DNA from: an uncultured Granulicatella sp.
GTDB lineage: Bacteria; Bacillota; Bacilli; Lactobacillales; Aerococcaceae
Direction of reading: 5' to 3'
DNA length: 8,778 nt
Assembly (NCBI GenBank): GCA_937891475.1
Contig: CALATC010000097.1
Location: 1-8,778, forward strand
Made by a program: the position numbers and the translations under genes
The notes under the pieces: generated by a model
The model's database searches: none
What the model saw: only the letters and a program-made list of their open reading frames with translations
Told to the model about the DNA's origin: nothing
Part shown: positions 1 to 4,039 of the stretch, piece by piece
Numbering within the stretch: the stretch's first letter is position 1
Layout: every line of letters begins with the position of its first letter

Positions 1-55
1 TTTTTACACTATTTTACATTATTTTCATAACACAGTATAATACTTGAGAATAAAC
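1..55. repeat. Terminal direct repeat, left copy (candidate att core or circle overlap)
   Basis: These 55 bases are identical to 8724-8778, and both copies are flush with the window ends. Two readings fit. It may be the overlap left when a circular molecule is assembled with a 55-base word, or the duplicated att core of an integrated element. The copy lies just beyond the 3' end of the integrase gene and, on the circle, midway between the GTGTTTAGA box pairs, which is where attP is expected. Its first 31 bases contain three loosely repeated 10-bp units (TTTTACACTA, TTTTACATTA, TTTTCATAAC at 2-31). No tRNA 3' end is recognisable. Confidence 0.9.
13..41 (+). promoter_or_regulatory. Promoter-like sequence inside the terminal repeat
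   Basis: TTTACA at 13-18 and a perfect TATAAT at 36-41 are separated by 17 bases, a good sigma-A spacing. Transcription would run rightward into the 3' end of the integrase gene, antisense to it. If the 55-bp repeat is the att core, this promoter would be present at both junctions after integration, and it may originally belong to the host target site. AT-rich sequence makes chance matches common, so this is only a candidate. Confidence 0.4.
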
Positions 56-109
56 GGGACTATCAAGAAGCCTTATTTTATAGCGCTTTTGAGCACTCAG
101 GAAATGAAA

Positions 110-130
110 GTGTTTAGAAAGTGTTTAGAA
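110..130 (+). repeat. Paired GTGTTTAGA boxes at the integrase end (candidate arm-type sites)
   Basis: GTGTTTAGAA occurs at 110-119 and again at 121-130, 11 bases apart. The same box recurs as a pair at 8638-8647 and 8650-8659, 12 bases apart and in the same orientation. The second left copy overlaps the integrase stop codon (125-127 read leftward). Paired direct repeats about one helical turn apart on both sides of a core are typical of arm-type sites bound by the N-terminal domain of tyrosine integrases. That function is inferred. Confidence 0.5.
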
Positions 131-1270
131 ATTGATGTATTTTTCAAACTTTTTCACGCTATTTTCATGGTTATTATTCGTTACATGAGTGTATATATCC
201 ATTGTTGTTTTTATGGTTGAATGACCTAGCCGTTGCTTTACGACCTCAATCGGTACGCCACTTTCAAAAAGTAGACTACAATGAGTATGACGGAAGCCGT
301 GAACCTCGATGTAATCAAACCCGTTCTTTTTACAAAACTCCCTAAAAACAGTAGTGACTTGATTAAGCCGTATATACTTATTATCTTTTAAACGACTGAA
401 AACAAGTTGGTTAGCATCTAGGACATTGAAGCCCATTTTGAGTAATAGACTAGCTTGTTCTCTTTTCCACCTCTTAAGCACTTCAAAAGTCGCATCATCG
501 CATAAAATAGTTCTAATACTTGATATAGTTTTAGGTTGTTGTATAATCTGCTTACCATTCAAGCCATAAGCGTACGTTTTAGTTATGCTTATGGTTTTTT
601 GTTTTAGATTGATGTCATTCCATGTTAGTGCCAAGCATTCGCCCCGCCTCATACCCGTAAACGCCAATAAACGGAATAGGGTATACCATTCATAGGGCAA
701 ACACCTCTCCATACAGTCAAGAACTGTTTTTAGTTCGTCTTTCGTGTAGAACTTCTTTTTGTCCTTTTGTACTTGTTTCTTCTTTGGTACTATGATTTTA
801 TCTTTTATCCTATGCGAGATATAGCCCATTTTATAAGCATACTCCAACGGTTGTAATAGTCTTTCATATATCTTGTAATAAGCCTTATACTCCTTATACC
901 AGCCATTCAAAGCGGTTTGCACTTGTCTAGGCTGTATTTTCGCGATCTTCATACCCCCGAATTTAGGTAAAACGTGTTTATCCATGCACTTGGTAAAAAA
1001 GTAGTATGAACTCTCTTTTACAGTCGTTTTGAATATTTCTAACCATTCCCGATACACCTCTTCATAAGTCAATTGATTGTTCGTAGATGATGCGGTACGT
1101 TCTTCTAACTTTGCTAACTCCTTTGAGTAGTATAGTATCGCCTCACGTTTAGACATAAAGCCACGTTTATTTATGTTAACTTGCTTACCCGTTAAAGGGT
1201 GTAAGCCTAAGTACCCCGATACTTTCCAAAAAGTCCCCTTATTGTTTTTGTATTCTGTAAATTTTGCCAT
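125..1270 (-). CDS. int: Tyrosine site-specific integrase (phage/satellite type)
   Basis: This 381-residue tyrosine recombinase should insert the element at a chromosomal att site and, with an excision factor, remove it. An N-terminal arm-binding region (about residues 2-60, rich in K, Y and G) is followed by an SAM-like core-binding domain (about 67-155) and the catalytic domain. Catalytic residues are all visible: Arg208 in FTGMRRGE, Lys231, His324 and Arg327 in HGFRH, His350 in LGHS, and nucleophile Tyr360 in MDIYTHV. Length is normal for phage integrases. I chose the ATG at 1270 because AAGGGA lies 9 bases upstream; an in-frame ATG at 1288 would add six residues but has no good ribosome site. 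The gene faces outward with its 3' end at the presumed attP, the usual prophage and PICI arrangement. A GC-rich box lies just upstream. Confidence 0.97.
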   Translation of the reverse strand: MAKFTEYKNNKGTFWKVSGYLGLHPLTGKQVNINKRGFMSKREAILYYSKELAKLEERTASSTNNQLTYEEVYREWLEIFKTTVKESSYYFFTKCMDKHVLPKFGGMKIAKIQPRQVQTALNGWYKEYKAYYKIYERLLQPLEYAYKMGYISHRIKDKIIVPKKKQVQKDKKKFYTKDELKTVLDCMERCLPYEWYTLFRLLAFTGMRRGECLALTWNDINLKQKTISITKTYAYGLNGKQIIQQPKTISSIRTILCDDATFEVLKRWKREQASLLLKMGFNVLDANQLVFSRLKDNKYIRLNQVTTVFREFCKKNGFDYIEVHGFRHTHCSLLFESGVPIEVVKQRLGHSTIKTTMDIYTHVTNNNHENSVKKFEKYINF

Positions 1271-1302
1271 TGTATCATATCCCTTCATTTATTTTTCAAA
1301 TG

Positions 1303-1320
1303 AACCGCCCCCACGGTAGA
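1303..1320 (-). promoter_or_regulatory. GC-rich box upstream of int (copy 1 of 3)
   Basis: Read leftward this is TCTACCGTGGGGGCGGTT, strikingly GC-rich in AT-rich surroundings and with short ACCG/CGGT arms. Related copies occur at 2947-2962 (leftward) and 8617-8635 (rightward). Being about 35 bases upstream of the integrase start, it could be an operator for int. The copy near the attP arms suggests a shared recombination or regulatory protein, perhaps the Xis-like product of 2669-2944. The role is inferred. Confidence 0.45.
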
Positions 1321-1401
1321 ATATGAACATTTGTTGGTGATTAGAATCATTCACGAAAAAACGGCTTTTAAATGTGTTGTATTTTGAATTTTAAGGCACT
1401 T

Positions 1402-1430
1402 TTTAGAGCGTTTGAGAATTTAGGTATAAT
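1402..1430 (+). promoter_or_regulatory. Candidate rightward promoter between int and the repressor
   Basis: TTTAGA (1402-1407) and TATAAT (1425-1430) are 17 bases apart. The predicted start lies inside an inverted repeat, and transcription would run into the 3' end of the repressor gene in antisense. The -35 matches consensus at four of six positions, so support is moderate. The remainder of the 1271-1504 spacer shows no gene, and I see no clear leftward int promoter in it. Confidence 0.35.
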
Positions 1431-1491
1431 TATTCGTTATTAAGCGTAGAATTGAAAGAGCATGGTAAATTTTCAACCTGACGAACGAATA
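1431..1491. other. Nested inverted repeat between int and the repressor
   Basis: TATTCGTT at 1431-1438 pairs perfectly with AACGAATA at 1484-1491, and within it TTGAAA (1452-1457) pairs with TTTCAA (1471-1476). Read leftward it sits 13 bases after the repressor stop codon, so it could slow or end that transcript, although no T tract follows. Read rightward it begins just after a TATAAT box and could be the start of a small antisense RNA. Either role is inference. Confidence 0.35.
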
Positions 1492-1504
1492 TCTGGCTTA
1501 TAAA

Positions 1505-2233
1505 TTATTTTTGAACGGGTTTGAAACTATCCACCACCTTACCGATGATATTCAAGTAAGTCCCCTCATCTATTGGTAAATAGATATATTTATCTGAATA
1601 ATTAGGGTTGATGCTTACTAATCGGATACGGTTGCCCTCAAAGTACACACGCTTCAGATAACTTTCATTATTAAAATCAACGGCATATACCCCGCCTTGC
1701 ACGTTGTCATAACCGTTTGAAATTAGAACAACGTCCCCGTCACTGTATAGAGGATCCATACTGTCCCCGTGAACGATAGTAGCAAAGTCATGAGGCTTCA
1801 AATCGCTTCTATCAGTGTAGACGGTTGTTTGTTCGTGTTCCTCATAGGCGTACCCTTTACCCGCTGATAGCCCCGCAAAGGCAATGACCTTATAGAGGTT
1901 TGAAGCTTCCTCGATGATGCGACCTTGTTCATGTAGTAGCTTGTTTGAATAATCAAGTACCTTGTTTTTGTTAGTGTCGTTTAAACGATTGTATATGGTT
2001 GTAAGTTTATCGACCGCTTTTGATGTTTCAACACCTAGCAAGTACTCACTTGTTACCCCTAGAGCGTTGGCGAAATCTTCCACTTTATTCAATGGAAATT
2101 GTCTTGTTTTGTTGAAGTATCTAGATAGAGCCGATTTTGCAACACCTACACGGCGAGCCAATTCACTAAGTGATAACTGTCTTTTGTCCTTTTCATAGAT
2201 AATAATATCTATAATTTCACTGTTAGAACGCAT
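1505..2233 (-). CDS. CI-like repressor with S24 (LexA-type) self-cleavage domain
   Basis: This 242-residue repressor should keep the element silent by binding operators in the divergent control region. The XRE helix-turn-helix spans about residues 18-67 (LSELARRVGVAKSALSRYF is the core). The linker holds the likely cleavage point Ala120-Gly121, in AFAGLSAGKG. The C-terminal S24 peptidase domain has Ser158 in HGDSMDP and Lys194 in SYLKRV, the expected Ser-Lys dyad. All key parts are present, so RecA-stimulated cleavage during the SOS response is predicted. SaPI Stl repressors are instead displaced by helper-phage proteins. Start: the ATG at 2233 is preceded by AAAGGGGGCG. The gene is divergent from the Cro-like gene and transcribed towards int. 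Family certain; the inducing signal is inferred. Confidence 0.95.
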   Translation of the reverse strand: MRSNSEIIDIIIYEKDKRQLSLSELARRVGVAKSALSRYFNKTRQFPLNKVEDFANALGVTSEYLLGVETSKAVDKLTTIYNRLNDTNKNKVLDYSNKLLHEQGRIIEEASNLYKVIAFAGLSAGKGYAYEEHEQTTVYTDRSDLKPHDFATIVHGDSMDPLYSDGDVVLISNGYDNVQGGVYAVDFNNESYLKRVYFEGNRIRLVSINPNYSDKYIYLPIDEGTYLNIIGKVVDSFKPVQK

Positions 2234-2264
2234 AGAAAACGCCCCCTTTATTTACTTTTATCTC

Positions 2265-2293
2265 ATTTTAGCATTGTTCCCATTTAAGTACAA
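2265..2293 (-). promoter_or_regulatory. Leftward promoter of the repressor gene, with GTTCCC box
   Basis: Read leftward, TTGTAC (2288-2293) and TAAAAT (2265-2270) are 17 bases apart, and the -10 is extended by TGC. Transcription would begin near 2258, about 25 bases before the repressor ATG. The box ATTGTTCCC (2272-2280) lies in the spacer and recurs exactly 100 bases to the right at the opposite promoter. Occupancy of such a box by CI or Cro would control this promoter. Confidence 0.6.
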
Positions 2294-2339
2294 ACGAAAC
2301 GAAATAAAAACTTTTTTGTAATTTATTTTGAAAAAAGTG

Positions 2340-2368
2340 TTGACAATTGAGAACGTAAGAGGTAAGAT
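2340..2368 (+). promoter_or_regulatory. Early rightward promoter (P_R equivalent)
   Basis: A consensus TTGACA at 2340-2345 is followed after 17 bases by TAAGAT at 2363-2368. The start of transcription is expected near 2375, which is the first base of the operator-like GTTCCC element. It drives the operon from the Cro-like gene through the primase-helicase. An in-frame TTG at 2328 lies upstream of this promoter and so cannot be the start of that gene when transcribed from here. Confidence 0.75.
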
Positions 2369-2374
2369 AAAATT

Positions 2375-2393
2375 GTTCCCGAAAAAGAACGAA
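2375..2393 (+). promoter_or_regulatory. Operator-like element at the early promoter
   Basis: GTTCCCGAAAAAGAACGAA contains the dyad GTTC-N8-GAAC and covers the predicted transcription start. The first part, with its upstream ATT, recurs at 2272-2280 in the leftward promoter. All 19 bases recur at 2628-2646 near the end of the Cro-like gene. Position and dyad symmetry suit CI or Cro binding; no binding is shown by sequence alone. Confidence 0.55.
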
Positions 2394-2417
2394 ATAACAA
2401 AAAGAAAGGCGGATAAT

Positions 2418-2669
2418 ATGAAATTAGACTTAAAAAGAGTTAAAGCCGAAAGAGTTGCAAGTGGAATGACACAAAGTGAAGTAGCTAATAAATTAGGTTG
2501 GAAATCACGCACACCATACGCAAAACGTGAAAACGGTATTGTACCTTTTGGGGCTGATGAGTTGGCAAGTTTTGGCGAGGTAGTGGGATATACAACTAAT
2601 GAGTTAGGTATTTTTTTTACGAAAGACGTTCCCGAAAAAGAACGAATTGAAACAAAAGGAGTGAAATAA
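2418..2669 (+). CDS. Cro-like XRE-family regulator
   Basis: This 83-residue protein is little more than an XRE helix-turn-helix, with the recognition part around residues 17-40 (MTQSEVANKLGWKSRTPYAK). As the first gene rightward from the divergent control region it fits Cro: a small antagonist of CI acting on the same operators. I start it at ATG 2418, preceded by AAAGGCGG at 2405-2412. A longer frame from TTG 2328 is rejected because it begins upstream of the -35 box. Its last codons contain a second exact copy of the 19-bp operator-like element. The stop overlaps the next start by one base (TAATG), suggesting coupled translation. The fold is clear; the Cro role is inferred from position. 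Confidence 0.85.
   Translation: MKLDLKRVKAERVASGMTQSEVANKLGWKSRTPYAKRENGIVPFGADELASFGEVVGYTTNELGIFFTKDVPEKERIETKGVK
2628..2646 (+). promoter_or_regulatory. Second exact copy of the operator-like element, inside a coding end
   Basis: These 19 bases match 2375-2393 exactly. They encode part of the tail of the Cro-like protein (VPEKER) and end 23 bases before the next start codon. This could be a distal operator allowing looping or a transcription roadblock. It could also be a trace of local duplication. Confidence 0.45.
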
Positions 2670-2944
2670 TGACCCTAACACTGAAGATCCCTGAAGAGTT
2701 CTATACAGAGTTACATGACAGCTTAAAACTCTTATACAGGGACGCTATGGAACAAGCACGGCATGAGAGCGTACTAGGGAGAAATTTTTTAACCCCTAGC
2801 GAGATAGTAGGTAGCTACTTAAATATCACACGTCCAACGCTGAACAATTGGATAGCAAAAGGGCTATCGATATATGAGATTGAGGGTAAAAAGTTCATCA
2901 AGCGTGATGAATTAGATGCTTTCATTATCAAACACAAAAAATAA
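2669..2944 (+). CDS. Excisionase-like winged-helix DNA-binding protein
   Basis: The 91-residue product has a leading helical part (about 1-38) and then a MerR/Xis-type winged helix at about 41-86: LTPSEIVGSYLNITRPTLNN is the helix-turn-helix, GLSIYEIEGKKFIKRDEL the wing and closing helix. Such proteins are usually recombination directionality factors or small activators in phages and PICIs (AlpA-like). In this position, second in the early operon, an Xis role with the integrase is likely: production after induction would favour excision. The ribosome site AAAGGAGTG ends seven bases before ATG 2669, and the start overlaps the previous stop. The three GC-rich boxes (at int, after this gene and at attP) are candidate binding sites. 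Fold fairly sure, function inferred. Confidence 0.75.
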   Translation: MTLTLKIPEEFYTELHDSLKLLYRDAMEQARHESVLGRNFLTPSEIVGSYLNITRPTLNNWIAKGLSIYEIEGKKFIKRDELDAFIIKHKK

Positions 2945-2946
2945 AT

Positions 2947-2962
2947 ACCGCCCCACGGTAGA
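2947..2962 (-). promoter_or_regulatory. GC-rich box (copy 2 of 3)
   Basis: Read leftward this is TCTACCGTGGGGCGGT, one G shorter than the int copy. On the top strand TACCG and CGGTA (2946-2960) form perfect arms around five bases. It fills the short gap between the Xis-like gene and the next gene, 45 bases before the latter's GTG. It may be an operator within the operon. No T tract follows, so it is unlikely to be a terminator. Confidence 0.45.
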
Positions 2963-3006
2963 GGAAAGAGTTAAAGACGTATCATACAGCAGAGAGGAGA
3001 GAAAGA

Positions 3007-3357
3007 GTGAAAAAGAGACTGACTGAGACTGAAAGCATCATCCTTGATAGTTTGAGATTAGGGGCTGAAAATTCAACCACTACAAAACATCTACTAAGCG
3101 TATTAGGTTGGACGAACAGCCCGAACAATGTAAGACGATTGAGGGAGATTATCCAAAGTTTAAGACTAAGGCACAAAGTACCGATTTTAGCCATTAGAAA
3201 AGGTCATAATAGCGGTTATTTCATTGCCGAAACAGTGGAAGAACTTTTGGAGCATTTAGCACCCTTAAAGGCTCAAATGAATCAAGAAAGACGACTAATA
3301 AAAGTATTAAGTGGCGCAAACATAGAACGTTGGAAGAATAAAAATAGAGGGGTATAG
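3007..3357 (+). CDS. Small winged-helix-like protein, phage type
   Basis: The 116-residue product appears to be a winged-helix DNA-binding protein. Helices at about residues 7-17 and 24-34 lead to a basic recognition helix (NVRRLREIIQSLRLRH, 41-56). A wing, VPILAIRKGHNSGYFI (58-73), follows. The tail (about 76-110) is helical and charged. The start is GTG 3007 with AGAGGAGA six bases upstream; no ATG serves better. It lies between the Xis-like gene and the replication module, a position where phages often carry replication-accessory or regulatory proteins. I recognise the fold type from sequence pattern but not a named family, so function remains open. Confidence 0.65.
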   Translation: MKKRLTETESIILDSLRLGAENSTTTKHLLSVLGWTNSPNNVRRLREIIQSLRLRHKVPILAIRKGHNSGYFIAETVEELLEHLAPLKAQMNQERRLIKVLSGANIERWKNKNRGV

Positions 3358-3359
3358 AA

Positions 3360-3635
3360 ATGACGAAAAAAGGCGAAAAAACTATGAAAACATTTGAAAA
3401 TGAAATTGAAGATGTAAATATTCAAATTCAACAACTACAAACACTCATCACAGACTTGAAAATAATGAGGTTAGCAACGGAAAATTTTGACCTATTGAAA
3501 GAATATAAAGAAATGTTTATTTATAAATCAAGTGAAATGTTCAATAATTTCTATGAAAAATTTAACACCATGGAACAAGTACTAGCCGATACAGCTTGTT
3601 ACCTCCAAGATTTAGTTGAAAAAATGGAAGAATAA
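3360..3635 (+). CDS. Small coiled-coil protein of unknown function
   Basis: I do not recognise this 91-residue protein. It is acidic and almost wholly helical, with heptad-like spacing of hydrophobic residues at about 15-45 (IEDVNIQIQQLQTLITDLK) suggesting a coiled coil. A second helical stretch runs to the C-terminus. No membrane segment, signal peptide or cysteine cluster is present. ATG 3360 lies two bases after the previous stop, with AGAGGGG seven bases upstream. A second in-frame ATG eight codons later (MKTFENE) has a weaker AAAGGCG and is an alternative start. It is co-transcribed with the replication genes, so an accessory role in replication or helper interference is possible but unproven. 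Confidence 0.6.
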   Translation: MTKKGEKTMKTFENEIEDVNIQIQQLQTLITDLKIMRLATENFDLLKEYKEMFIYKSSEMFNNFYEKFNTMEQVLADTACYLQDLVEKMEE

Positions 3636-3650
3636 AAACGGGGTGTGGTT

Positions 3651-3998
3651 ATGAAGAATAGAGATGAATTAATTGAGTATTTTACGGATAGTTTAGAATA
3701 CGATGATGCGAATGATATCGTTGATGAATTGAAAGAAGAATACAACGCCACCAACGCTAAATATATGCGAGCAGAAAAAATGATTAGAGCGTTGTTACTT
3801 TTTGAAGACTTTGACGATTATGATACCGCAACGACCGATTTAACCACCATTATGGTATGCAACGCTTTTATTCTAGGATACGAGCAATGTAAAAGGGATG
3901 TTATTGAAGACATTAAAAAAAGTACAAAAAATAGCCCGCTTAAAACAGCGAGCTTTGAGGGTTTCAAATTATATATGTTTGTTGTACCTCTATTATAG
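3651..3998 (+). CDS. Small acidic protein of unknown function
   Basis: This 115-residue protein is unrecognised. It is acidic in its first two thirds (DELIEYFTDSLEYDDANDIV; later FEDFDDYDTATTD). A hydrophobic helix (TTIMVCNAFILGYE) and a lysine-rich stretch follow, then an odd hydrophobic tail (FKLYMFVVPLL). I start it at ATG 3651. A GTG two codons earlier would overlap the GGGGTG ribosome site. The last 22 codons lie inside a strong nested inverted repeat (3934-4018), so the unusual tail may reflect selection on RNA or DNA structure rather than on protein. It directly precedes the primase-helicase gene. DNA-mimic or anti-host function is conceivable for such an acidic protein, but nothing proves it. 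Confidence 0.55.
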   Translation: MKNRDELIEYFTDSLEYDDANDIVDELKEEYNATNAKYMRAEKMIRALLLFEDFDDYDTATTDLTTIMVCNAFILGYEQCKRDVIEDIKKSTKNSPLKTASFEGFKLYMFVVPLL

Positions 3999-4018
3999 CT
4001 TAAAACTTGAAAGCGGGC
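3934..4018 (+). other. Nested inverted repeats before the primase gene (candidate cis-acting RNA)
   Basis: Three stems nest: GCCCGCTT 3934-3941 with AAGCGGGC 4011-4018; AGCT 3951-3954 with AGCT 3997-4000; and GAGG 3957-3960 with CCTC 3987-3990. The outer stem is GC-rich in AT-rich surroundings. The structure spans the end of the upstream gene and stops seven bases before the GAGAGGG of the primase gene, leaving that ribosome site free. It may regulate translation or processing between the small genes and the primase. It could also be a small mobile remnant. Confidence 0.4.
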
Positions 4019-4039
4019 AATAGAAGAGAGGGATAATTA

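Noticed and set aside
1..55. tRNA gene end as the attachment core
   Set aside because: The repeat is AT-rich with no T-arm sequence or CCA-like end, so it does not resemble a tRNA 3' part.
1271..1288. ATG 1288 as the integrase start
   Set aside because: No Shine-Dalgarno sequence in front of it; AAGGGA is correctly placed for ATG 1270.
2328..2417. TTG start extending the Cro-like gene upstream by 30 codons
   Set aside because: It starts before the -35 box of the early promoter and would cover promoter and operator; ATG 2418 has its own ribosome site.
1962..2512. Open frames opposite the repressor (1962-2198) and opposite the Cro-like gene (2258-2512)
   Set aside because: They are shadows of real genes; the second also spans the divergent promoters.
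3934..4018. Miniature inverted-repeat mobile element
   Set aside because: Arms are only 8 bp perfect, no convincing target duplication, and a second copy is not present in the window.
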